Positions 11,525 through 20,950 of a stretch of DNA of 64,000 nucleotides are shown here, one piece after another (the first letter of the stretch is position 1; every line of letters begins with the position of its first letter). The notes under the pieces are model-generated. The model had not been told where the DNA came from. It saw only the letters and a program-made list of their open reading frames with translations, and ran no database searches. The DNA comes from Nicotiana tabacum (taxonomy: Eukaryota; Streptophyta; Magnoliopsida; Solanales; Solanaceae): positions 106,714,001-106,778,000 of the forward strand of contig NC_134102.1 in the NCBI RefSeq assembly GCF_000715075.1. Reading direction: 5' to 3'. The position numbers and the translations under genes were made by a program.

Positions 11525-11935
11525 CTTATACGTGATCGCGTAAATGCGTATGCGATCGCGTAGGCTTAGTTGGTCAGTAGAGGTTTTATGCTTCGCGACC
11601 GCATGGGGATATCCGCGATCGTATAAGGTTAATTGAGGGCTGCTGAGTTTTGTGCTTCGCGATCGCGTGAAGCGAGATGCGATCACAAAGCTTTGAGATT
11701 TTGTGACTCACGAACGCGTGAAGAAGGTCGCGTTCGTGTAGAGTAAATGGAGCGGAGGTAGAAGTCATGCATTTTGTTCTTCGCGATCACGTGGACGAGT
11801 CCGCGATCGCGTAGGTCTGTGATGTTGTGCATCGCGATCGCGTGGGAAAGTCCGCGATCGTGTAGGGTTAAATCTGGGTTGTGGAAAACTGTTCTTCGCG
11901 ATCGCGTGGGAATGTTCGCGGTCGCGTAGAGCAAA
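11525..11935 (+). repeat. GCGATCGCG palindrome array in LTR
   Basis: At least ten copies of a core resembling CGCGATCGCGT occur in about 410 bp, alternating in two flavours: after CTTCGCGATCGCGTG and after TCCGCGATCGCGTAG. The core GCGATCGC is a perfect palindrome with several CpGs, in sharp contrast to the AT-rich surroundings. The sister array in the 3' LTR is at 19385-19735 and lacks the last repeats because of a deletion. Confidence 0.85.
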
Positions 11936-12050
11936 GGAATGGGCAGAGAGTTTAAGTGCTGAAAATGGGACTTCGTCCTATTTTCCATTTTTGACGGATT
12001 GGAGCTCGGGAAGAGGCGATTTTTGGGAGATTTTCAGAGGAAACAACGGG

Positions 12051-12056
12051 GTAAGT
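12051..12056 (+). other. Consensus 5' splice donor (first) in LTR
   Basis: CGGG followed by GTAAGTG, a near-perfect plant U1 binding site, in a context (GGAGCTCGG...GATTTT...GGGGTAAGT) repeated in other LTRs of the window. Use in splicing is inferred, not shown. Confidence 0.5.
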
Positions 12057-12438
12057 GTTCTTAACTCAATATTGGTTAAATTAGCTGAATCCATGGTTAT
12101 TTTTAACATTTAATCGGTGAATTAAGTTGGAAAAATTATGAAAACCCTCTTGGTTTAGTTTGGAGATTTGAGGGTCGAGTTGATGTCGGATTTGAGTAAA
12201 ATTTATATGGTTGGACTCGTGGTTGAATGGGCGTTCATATTTGCTAACTTTTGTCGGGTTCCGAGACGCAATTTTTGAGCTAAATTTTGGGTTTTTATGA
12301 AAAATTAGTATTTTCTTATGGAATTAATTCCAATAAATTTTATTGACTGAATCGAATTATTTGTGGCTAGATTCGAGGCATTTGGAGGCAAATTCACAAG
12401 GAAAAGACATTGCAAAATAAAGAATTTCATGGGTTGAG

Positions 12439-12444
12439 GTAAGT
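12439..12444 (+). other. Consensus 5' splice donor (second) in LTR
   Basis: TTGAG followed by GTAAGTAACAG. The same sequence is found at the same place in the LARD LTRs (47846, 54974) and close variants in other LTRs. It would pair with the acceptor at 13970-13971 to remove U5 and the PBS from a Gag mRNA. Inference only. Confidence 0.5.
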
Positions 12445-12510
12445 AACAGTTTTAAATTTGGTTCTGAGGGTATGAACCCCAGATTATATGTTATGTGAGT
12501 GGTTTTGAGG

Positions 12511-12531
12511 TGACGCACATGCTAGGTGACG
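12511..12531 (+). promoter_or_regulatory. TGACG direct repeat (as-1-like)
   Basis: Two TGACG motifs (12511-12515 and 12527-12531) are separated by 11 bases in a block that is almost identical in three other LTR copies. TGACG pairs are bound by TGA-type bZIP factors in the plant as-1 element, although there the spacing is shorter. The block was lost from this element's 3' LTR. Confidence 0.4.
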
Positions 12532-13044
12532 GGCATGTGGGCGTGCACCGTAGAAATTGTGACTTGGTCAAATTCCATGGAACTGTGTAGTTGAATTATC
12601 TGTTGATATCCGTACATTCTCTACGTGATAGGGAAAATTGAACTGAGACTCGTATTAAAAATCATGTTTAAACATATGTTGTTATTATTGGTACCCACTT
12701 GGGTTATTTCTGTGGTTGAATAATATTTTCAAATTGTAATTTTTCACTCAGTCATGTTTATTCATTTTATATCATACCTCAGTCTCTCTTATTTATTATT
12801 GATGTATCATATCACTATTTTTGGGCTGCTTATCATGATTTTTGAGAGCCCGAGAGACTGGAGAGGTTGATGACTGAGTGAGGCCGAGGGCCTAATTGTG
12901 AGGATATTTATGGATCGGGCTGCACGCTGCAACATGTTTATTGATTTATGCCATGATTGGCTTGATATATCGCTTGGGCTGAAGGAGCCCCTCCGGAGTC
13001 TGTACACACCCCCAGTGAGCGCAGGTATCTACTGAGTGCCGAGT

Positions 13045-13127
13045 GATGAGTGATTGTGAGGAAAAAGTGACTGTGAGGAATGAGTGACTGTGAGGTTGGA
13101 GTGAATGGGAGGACTGAGTGACTGTTA
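13045..13127 (+). repeat. 17-bp tandem repeat (GAGTGAxTGTGAGG) in LTR
   Basis: Five degenerate units of the type GAGTGACTGTGAGG with a 3-base variable joint. The 3' LTR equivalent is at about 20220-20299. Related units occur in the LARD LTRs (48545-48640 and 55690-55770). Confidence 0.75.
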
Positions 13128-13393
13128 CTCTGAGAGAATGCATTGATTTCATTATTTGCTGCATTTTAGCTGTCATATAAGACTATTTTGAAGATTTTGG
13201 AAAAATATTATTTTCTGTTTCGGTCAAACTTGATATGAAATTTCAGTGAAATCTTAAATGTTGAACTTGATAGCATGCCTACTCTTTTATATTGAAAAGT
13301 ATTGTATTTGGACTTAGCTGAGAAACTCGTCACTACTTTCAGTTCTTTATTTATTATTGTTACTTGTCGAGCTGGTTGTACTCATACTACAAC

Positions 13394-13410
13394 CTGCACT
13401 TCGTGTGCAG
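13394..13410 (+). other. Conserved LTR hairpin
   Basis: CTGCAC (13394-13399) and GTGCAG (13405-13410) around the loop TTCGT, 362 bases before the LTR end. The 3' LTR copy (20568-20584) has one mismatch in the left arm. Confidence 0.6.
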
Positions 13411-13775
13411 ATCCGGGTGCTTCTGGACATAGCGGGTGTTGATTCTCTCGCACAGTTGATTTTTCCGAAGATTCAGAGGTAGCTGCCGTGTTTCGCAGAC
13501 CTTGCCTCTCCTTCACTATCTCCTTGTTTACTATATTTGGTCTTAGACTATTATAGACCGTATTTTCTAGACTTTTATTCATATTAGATACTCATGTACT
13601 CAGTGACACCAGGATTTTGGGAGTGTTTTGTATCTGAAATTGTGAGGGTTTCTATGGAATTCAAATATTATATTTTCAAACTTAAGAGATTATTGTGATT
13701 AATTGAGGTTATCGGCTTGCTTAGTAATGAGATATGCACCATCACGACATGTTAGGATTTTGGGTCGTGACAAGT

Positions 13776-13787
13776 TGGTATCAGAGC
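13776..13787 (+). other. Primer binding site (tRNA-iMet), Tekay-type
   Basis: TGGTATCAGAGC, three bases after the 5' LTR, complementary to the initiator tRNA-Met 3' end. It is followed by a leader (GTTACATAGGTCTCATGAG and onward) shared with the LARD at 49320. Confidence 0.93.
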
Positions 13788-13944
13788 CTAGGTTACATAG
13801 GTCTCATGAGTCATGAGCAGGTTTAGTAGAGTCTTGCGGATCGGTACAGAGACGTCTGTACTTATCTTCGAGAAGCTGCCTAACCCTTAGGAAAATTTCA
13901 CTTTCTTGTATTTTGTCGTGTGAATTTGTTGATTCCAGAAACTA

Positions 13945-13971
13945 AATTTTTATTAATCTATTCTCTCACAG
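13945..13971 (+). other. Consensus 3' splice acceptor directly before gag ATG
   Basis: CTAAATTTTTATTAATC followed by TATTCTCTCACAG and then ATG (13972). A T-rich tract, a plausible branch point and CAG abut the gag start codon. With the LTR donors this would create a leader intron that contains the PBS. Inferred from sequence only. Confidence 0.45.
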
Positions 13972-15300
13972 ATGGTGAGGACACGTACTACCAGATCGGA
14001 CGGTCAGCCACCAGTGCCACCAGTTAGGGCCGCGAGAGGCCGGGGCCTTGGTAGAGGCCGGGGCCGTGGTAGAGGCCGGGGCCGAGGTAGAGGTCGAGGT
14101 ATGGCTCATGCAGCGGTTGGAGAAGCACCTGTAGTACCGCCAGTTGTTCTATCTTATGCACCAGCTATGCCCATTGTAATTCCAGGCCTTCAGGAGACTT
14201 TGGCCCAGATATTGACAGCTTGCACTGGTCTTGCTCATGTGGTTTCAGCTCAGGCCGCACTTGCCACTTCTCAGGCCGGGAGAGGTACTCATACCCCTGT
14301 TGCCTGTACTCCAGACCAGGTAGTACAAGGACTTCAGATACCGGGGGCACTACCAGCCCAGCTGGCTGTAGCTGCTCAGGCCCAGGTATTTCCTGTTCTG
14401 GAACAAGATGAGCAGAGGAGACTTGAGAGGTTTGGGAGGCTTCGACCTCCATCATTTAGCGGTGCTAAGTCAGAGGATGCTCAGGGATTTTTGGATAAGT
14501 GCCAGCAGATTCTGCGGACAACGGCTATTCTGGAGACCAGTGGGGTCTCGTTCACTACTTTTCAGTTTTCTGGGGCTGCCTTCGGATGGTGGGAGGCTTA
14601 TGAGAGGCGCATGCCAGTTGGTGCAGTACCACTTACATGGCAGGAATTCTCCGTTCATGTTTTGGAGAAGTTCGTGTCGTAGTCTCGCAGAGAGGAGCTG
14701 CACAGACAGTTTGAGCAGTTACGTCAGGGTAGCATGTCCATGACACAGTACGAGATGAGATTTTTGGAGTTGGCTCGTCACGCAGTTTGGTTGGTTCCCA
14801 CTGATAGGGAGAGGATTATTAGGTTCATTGATGGCCTCACATATCAGCTGCGATTACTTATGACTCGGGAGAGAGTATTAGGTGCTATGTTTGATGAGGT
14901 AGTTGACATTGCTCGGCAGATAGAGATGGTCCGTAGTCAGGAACGTGGAGAGAGGGAGGCCAAGATGCCTCGTGGACCAGGTGATTTCAGCGGTGTTCCT
15001 TCAGGGGGTCAGTTTTACCGCGGTAGGGGTCGTCCTTATAGACACGCTCAGACGGGTCGTCTAGTTCACCGTGGTGCATCATCTAGCCATGGTTCATACA
15101 GTTCTCATCAGGGTCAGCCATCCCTCGGCGCCCTTCAAGCCTAGAGTTCGTCCCGTGCCCCTTCAGTTCAGGGTTCATTTACACCTGGTGCTTCTAGCAG
15201 TTATCCTGGTTCTCGGGGCCCGATTCAGTCTGCACCGCCATCAGTACCGGAGACAGTGTCCTCATCGCTCAGGAGGTCCAGTGCAACAGAGGAGTCAGAC
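13972..15300 (+). pseudogene. Gag (Tekay-type Gypsy), broken
   Basis: Starts at the ATG after the acceptor-like CAG: MVRTRTTRSDGQPPVPPVR, then a Gly/Arg repeat (GRGRGRG, about residues 24-43) encoded by a GGCCGGGGCC-type tandem repeat. The Gag capsid core follows: LERFGRLRPPSFSGA, DFWIS-like and FGWWEAYERRMP segments, a TAG at 14680-14682, then SRREELHRQFEQL, MTQYEMRFLELARHA and RFIDGLTYQLRLLM. A second TAG lies at 15142-15144. The tail is Ser/Gly/Gln-rich. The CCHC knuckle expected before the protease is absent; the sequence jumps from a Ser-rich stretch to a CPHRSGGPVQQRSQ remnant near 15255-15290, so a small frame-shifting deletion probably removed it. Gag would form the particle shell. 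This copy cannot make it. Confidence 0.85.
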
Positions 15301-15913
15301 TATGACTTTAGCATCAGTTACTTCACCACCCGCCCAGCCAGCTCGGGGTGGGGGTCAGTCAGCTTGGGGTCGCCCAAGAGGGGGTGGCCGATCAGGTGGC
15401 GGTCAGACCCGATTCTATGCTTTTCCTGCCAGGCCAGATGCTGTTGCTTCAGATGTAGTGATCACAAGTATTGTTTCAGTGTGCCACAGGGAGGCTTCTA
15501 TATTATTTGACCCTGGTTCCACTTATTCATATGTATTATCGCATTTTGCTCATTATCTGGATATGCCCTATGAGTCCTTAGTTTCACCTGTTTGTGTATC
15601 TACACCGGTGGGCGATATTATTACTGTGGACTGTATGTATCGGTCGTGTGTGGTAACCATTGGGGAACGAGAGACTAGAGTTGATCTATTATTACTCAGT
15701 ATGGTTGATTTCTATGTAATCTTGGGTATGGATTGGTTGTCTCCATGTCATTCTATTCTGGGCTGTCACGCAATAATTATGACGTTGACAATGCCGGGGT
15801 TGCCAAAGTTTGAATGGAGAGGTTCTCTAGATTTTGTTCCTATCAGGGTAATTTCTTATTTGAAGGCCAGCGTATGGTTGGAAAGGGATGTTTGTCATAT
15901 TTGGCCTTTGTGA
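15300..15913 (+). pseudogene. Aspartic protease domain (Tekay-type Gypsy)
   Basis: In the frame ending at 15913: a Gly/Arg-rich linker (ARGGGQSAWGRPRGGG), FYAFPARPDA, then SVCHREASILFDPGSTYSYV carrying the catalytic region with Pro in place of the usual Ser/Thr (D-P-G-S), a variant frequent in this family as I recall it. The protease fold continues through VVTIGERETRVDLLLL, DFYVILGMDWLSP (the conserved GMDWL signature) and ends with PKFEWRG. A frameshift near 15830-15900 separates it from the RT frame. The enzyme would cut the Gag-Pol polyprotein. Confidence 0.85.
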
Positions 15914-17340
15914 GAGATGTTGATGCATATACTCCTATTATTGATTCAGTACCGGTCGTACGAGATTTTTCGGATGTATTTCCTGCAAACCTGCCGGGTA
16001 TGCCACCCGACAGAGATATTGATTTCGGTATTGACTTGGTGCTGGGCACTCAGCCCTTTTCTATTCCTCCGTATCGTATGGCACCAGCTGAGTTAAAAGA
16101 ATTGAAAGAGCAACTTCAGGAACTCCTTGAAAAAGGGTTTATTAGGCCTAGTGTGTCACCTTGGGGTGCACCGGTTCTGTTTGTGAAAAAGAAAGATTGT
16201 ACTATGCGGATGTGCATTGATTATAGGTAGTTGAACAAAGTTACAATCAAGAATAAATATCCTTTACCGCGTATTAATGACTTATTTGACCACCTTCAGG
16301 GAGCGAGGGTGTTCTCCAAAATTTATTTGAGATCTGGGTATCACCAGTTGAAAATTCGGGATCCGGATATTCTAAAGACGGCATTCAAAACTCGTTATGG
16401 CCACTATAAATTTCTTGTGATATCTTTTGGGCTAACCAATTCCCCAGCAATATTTATGCATTTGATGAATAATGTATTCCAGCCATATCTTGATTTATTT
16501 GTAGTGGTATTTATTGATGATATTCTGGTATATTCACGTAGCCAGGAGGAGCATGCACAATAATTGGGTATTGTATTACAGAGGCTGAGAGAGGATAGAC
16601 TTTATGCCAAATTTTCTAAGTGTGAGTTCTGGCTTAGTTCGGTGGCATTCTTGGGACATATAGTGTCCAGTGAAGAAATTAAAGTGGATCCGAAGAAAAT
16701 AGAGGCAGTTCAGAATTGGCCCAGGCCATCTTCAGTTATTGATATTCGGAGGTTTCTCTGCTTGGCCGGTTATTATCATCGTTTCGTGGAGGGATTCTCC
16801 TCTATTGCATCGCCTATGACTAAATCGACCCAGAAAGGTACTCCGTTCAGGTGGTCGAATGAATGTGAAGAGATCTTTCAGAAGCTCAAGACATCTTTGA
16901 CTACAACTCCAGTATTGGTTTTGCCTACAGGTTCAGAGTCTTATACTGTGTATTGTGACGCATCGCGTATTGGTCTCAGTGCAGTGCTGATGCAAGACGG
17001 TAGGGTGATTGCCTATGCGTCCAGACAGTTAAAGGTACATGAGAAGAATTATCCAGTCCACGATCTTGAGTTAGCAGCTATTGTTCATGCCTTGAAAATC
17101 TGGCAGCATTACTTGTACGGTGTCTATTGTGAGGTTTATATCGATCACCAGAGTCTACAACATTTGTTCAAACAAAAAGATCTTAATTTGTGGCAACGGA
17201 GGTGGTTAGAGTTGCTTAAGGATTATGATATCACCATTCTCTATCATTCCGGAAAGGCCAATCTAGTGGCTGATGCCTTGAGTCATAAGGCCGAGAGTTT
17301 GGGTAGCTTAGCATACTTACCGGTAACAGAGAGGCCTTTA
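15814..17340 (+). pseudogene. Reverse transcriptase and RNase H (Tekay-type Gypsy)
   Basis: RT motifs in order: [58 protein letters not shown] followed by TAG at 16228-16230 where the family has Gln, [45 protein letters not shown] and the catalytic FIDDILVYS (the two Asp are intact). A TAA at 16561-16563 interrupts the thumb; then [19 protein letters not shown] and [17 protein letters not shown]. RNase [35 protein letters not shown] and [11 protein letters not shown] give its acidic residues. Apart from the stops the domain is well kept, which suggests recent decay. Confidence 0.9.
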
Positions 17341-18711
17341 GCCTTGGATGTTCAGGCCTTGGCCAACCAGTTTGTTAGATTGGATGTTTCCAAGCCGAAT
17401 CGAGTTTTGGCTTGTGTGGTTTCTTGGTCTTCTTTATATGATCGCATTAGGGAGAGCCAGTATGATGATCCCCATCTGCTTGTCCTTAAGGACACGGTTC
17501 ATCACGGTGATGCCAAGGAGGTCACTATTGGGGATGACTGTGTATTACGGATGCAGGGTAGGCTATGCGTGCCTAATGTAGATGGTTTGCGTGAGTTGAT
17601 TCTCCAGGAGACTCACAGTTTGTGGTATTCCATTCATCCAGGTGCCGCGAAGATGTATCAGGATTTGAGGCAGTACCATTGGTGAAGGCGAATGAAGAAA
17701 GATATAATTGGATTTGTAGCTCGATGTTTAAATTGTCAATAGGTAAAGTACGAGCATCAGAGACCGAGCAGATTACTACAGACACTTGAAATTCCGAAGT
17801 GGAAGTGGGAGCGTATTACCATGGACTTCGTAGTTGGGCTCCCACGGAACTTGCTGTTTGGGTGATTGTAGATCGGTTGACCAAGTCCGCACATTTTATT
17901 CCAGTTAGTACTAATTATTCTTCGGAGCGGTTGGGTGGGATTTATATTCGAGAGATTGTTCGCCTACACGGCGTGCCGGTTTCCATCATTTCAGATCGGG
18001 ATACGCAGTTTACCTCACAGTTTTGGAGAGCAGTGCAACGAGAATTGGGCACACAGGTTCAGTTGAGTACAACATTTCACCCTCAGACGGACGGACAGTC
18101 CGAGCGCACTATTCTGATATTGGAGGATATGTTACACACTTGTGTCATTGATTTTGGGGGTTATTGGGATCAATTTCTACCACTCGCAGAGTTTGCTTAC
18201 AATAACAGCTACCAGTCGAGTATTCAGATGGCTCCGTATGAGGCATTATATGGGGGACGGTGTCGGTCTCCTGTTGGTTGGTTTGAGCAGGGTGAGGCTA
18301 TGCTATTAGGTACTGACTTGGTTCAGGATGCTTTGGAGAAGGTTAAAGTGATTCAGGAGCGGCTTCGCACGACGTAGTCTAGACAGAAGAGTTATGCTGA
18401 CAGGAAGGTCCGTGATGTTGCTTACATGGCTGGGGAGAAGGTTCTACTCAAGATTTCACCAATGAAGGGTGTGTTGAGGTTCGGGAAGAATGGCAAGTTG
18501 AACCCTCGGTATATTGGGCCTTTTGAGATACTTAAGAAAATTGGAGAGGTGGCTTATGAACTTTCTTAGCCACCTAGTCTATCAGGTGTTCATCCAGTGT
18601 TCCATGTATCCATGCTCCGAAAGTATGTTGGGGATCCGTCTCATATTCTGGATTTTAGTACAGTGTAACTGGACGATAATTTGACTTATGATGTGGAGCC
18701 GGTGGCTATTT
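17340..18711 (+). pseudogene. Integrase (Tekay-type Gypsy), chromodomain missing
   Basis: The HHCC finger is seen as [12 protein letters not shown] and CLNCQ, broken by a TGA at 17683-17685 and a TAG at 17740-17742. Catalytic core: [11 protein letters not shown] (first Asp), SDRDTQFTSQFW (second Asp) and DGQSERTILILEDML (Glu), then FLPLAEFAYNNSYQSSIQMAPYEALYGRR-like sequence. A TAG at 18375-18377 and another at 18567-18569 follow. The C-terminal HPVFHVSMLRKYVGD segment, which in chromoviruses leads into the chromodomain, runs to PVAIL and then joins 3' LTR sequence at 18711/18712. The chromodomain, which guides insertion toward marked chromatin in this clade, is therefore absent. Confidence 0.88.
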
Positions 18712-20945
18712 TATAACCCCGTTCCCCCAATTATTGCCCAATTTATGCTTTACAGTTGATTTATGACTTACCAGATTAGTTGGTTCGGGTCCGGAAGGAA
18801 TTCGGAGTAAAATGAGACACTTAGTCTCATAATTGAAAATTTAAGTTAGAAAAGTCGACCGGATGGGGACTTATGGGTAAACGACCACGGATTCAAATTT
18901 TGATAATTCCAATAGCTCTGTATGGTGATTTTGGACGTAGGAGCGTGTCCGAAAAATTATTTGGAGATTCGTAGTGGAATTTGGCTTGAAATGACGAAAG
19001 TCAAATTTTTGGGAAGTTTGACCGGGGGGTTGACTTTTTTATATCGGGGTCGAAATCCGATTCTGAAAATTTGAATAGGTCCGTTATGTCATTTATGACT
19101 TGTGTGCAAACTTTGAGGTCAATCAGACGTGATTTGATAGGTTTCAGAGTCTTTTGTAGAAATTGGAAATTTCAAAGTTCATTAGGCTTGAATTGGGGTG
19201 TAATTCATGGTTTTAGCGTTGTTTGAGGTGATATGAGGGTTCGACTAGGTTCGTATGATGTTTTAGGACTTCTCGGTATATTTGGTTAAGATCCCGAGGG
19301 GCTCGGGTGAGTTTCGGATGGTTAACGGATAAAAATTTGGACTTAAACAACTGCTGGAATTTTCTGACATATGTACCTGATTTCCTTATACGCGATCACG
19401 TGAATGCGTCTGCGATCGCGCAAGCTTAGTAGGTCAGTAGAGGTTTTGTGCTTCGCGATCGCGTGGGGATATCCGCGACCGCGTAAGGTTAATTGAGGGT
19501 TGCTGAGCTTTGTGCTTTGCGATCGCGTGAAGCGGGATGCGATCGCGTAGCTTTGAGATTTTGTCACTCGCGAGCGCGTGAAGAAGGTCGTGTTCGTGTA
19601 GAGTAAGTGGAGCAGAGGTAGAAGTCATGCGTTTTGTTCTTCGCGATCACGTGGACGAGTCCGTGATCGCATAGGTCAGTGATATTGTGCATCGTGATCG
19701 CGTGGGAAAGTCCGCGATCGCGTAGGGTAAAATCTGGGCTTTCCATTGAACTGTGTAGTTGAATTATCTGTTGATATCCGTACATTCTCTACGTGATAGG
19801 GAAAATTGAACTGAGACTCGTATTAAAAATCATGTTTAGACATATGTTGTTATTATTGGTACCCATTGGGGTCATTTCTGTGGTTGAATAATATTTTCAA
19901 ATTGTAATTTTTCACTCAATCATGTTTATTCATTTTATATCATAACTCAGTCTCTCTTATTTATTATTGATGCATCATATCACTATTTTTGGGTTGCTTA
20001 TCATGATTTCTGAGAGCCCGAGAGACTGGAGAGGTTAATGACTGAGTGAGGCCGAGGGCCTAATTGTGAGGATATTTATGGATTGGGCTGCACGCCGCAG
20101 CATGTTTATTGATTTATGCCATGATTGGCTTGATATAGCGCTTGGGCTGAAGGAGCCCCTCTGGAGTCTGTACACACCCCCAGTGAGCACAGGTACCTAC
20201 TGAGTGCGAGTGCCGAGTGATGAGTGATTGTGAGGAAAGAGTGACTGTGAGGAATGGGTGACTATGAGGTTGGAGTGAATGGGAGGACTGAGTGACTGTT
20301 ACTCTGAGAGGATGCAATGATTTCATTATTTGCTGCATTTTAGCTGTCATATAAGACTATTTTGAAGATTTTGGAAAAATATTATTTTCTGTTTCGGTCA
20401 AACTTGATATGAAATTTCAGTGAAATCTTAAATGTTGAACTTGATAGCATGCCTACTCTTTTATATTGGAAAGTATTGTATTTGGACTTAGCTGAGAAGC
20501 TCGTCACTACTTTCAGTTCTTTATTTATTATTGTTACTTGTTGAGCTGGTTGTACTCATACTACAACCCGCACTTCGTGTGCAGATCCGGGTGCTTCTGG
20601 ACATAGCGGGTGTTGATTCTCTCGCACAGTTGATTTTTCCGGAGATTCAGAGTTAGATGCCGTATTTCGCAGACCTTGCCTCTCCTTCACTATCTCCTTG
20701 TTTACTATATTTGGTCTTAGACTATTATAGACCGTATTTTCCAGACTTGTATTCATATTAGATGCTCATGTACTCAGTGACACCAGGTTTTGGGGAGTGT
20801 TCGTATCAGTATTTGTGGGATTTTGTATTGTATTTAAACATTATGTTTTCAAACTTAAAGGAAATCGTGGGTTATTGATGTTGTCGGCTTGCCTTGTACT
20901 GAGATTGGCGCCATCACGACAGGTCAGGATTTTTGGACCGTGACA
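18712..20945 (+). repeat. Tekay-type 3' LTR, 5'-truncated and internally deleted
   Basis: Position 18712 (TATAACCCCG) corresponds to 10861 of the 5' LTR, so the first 30 bp are missing together with the polypurine tract. A second deletion between CTGGGCT (about 19740) and TTCCATTGAACTG removes about 690 bp (5' LTR about 11880-12572), including both splice-donor motifs and the TGACG block. The end GGACCGTGACA is followed by the TSD GTAAT. Similarity to the 5' LTR is uneven: near identity in the middle, strong divergence over the last 160 bp. Confidence 0.92.
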
Positions 20946-20950
20946 GTAAT

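Larger units (their letters stand above)
10831..13772 (+). repeat. Tekay-type 5' LTR
   Basis: Starts TGAAATGACCCGGTCGG and ends GATTTTGGGTCGTGACA. In order it contains the GCGATCGCG array (11525-11935), a GTAAGT donor (12051), a second donor (12439), two TGACG motifs (12511-12531), short tandem repeats (13045-13127) and the hairpin (13394-13410). I could not place a TATA box with confidence, so the U3/R boundary is unknown; for the donors to be used it must lie before 12051. Confidence 0.93.
10831..20945 (+). mobile_element. Tekay/Del-type chromovirus Gypsy element, defective
   Basis: 5' LTR 10831-13772 (2942 bp), PBS, gag-pol (protease, RT, RNase H, integrase, the Gypsy order), 3' LTR 18712-20945. 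The exact 5-bp TSD GTAAT shows it is a single insertion into the SIRE-type integrase. The motif set and very long LTRs fit the Tekay/Del chromovirus clade. The integrase C-terminal chromodomain, the polypurine tract and the first 30 bp of the 3' LTR are missing at one junction (18711/18712). The 3' LTR also lacks about 690 bp. Gag-pol has many stops and frameshifts. It is the youngest insertion of the nest by position. Confidence 0.93.
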
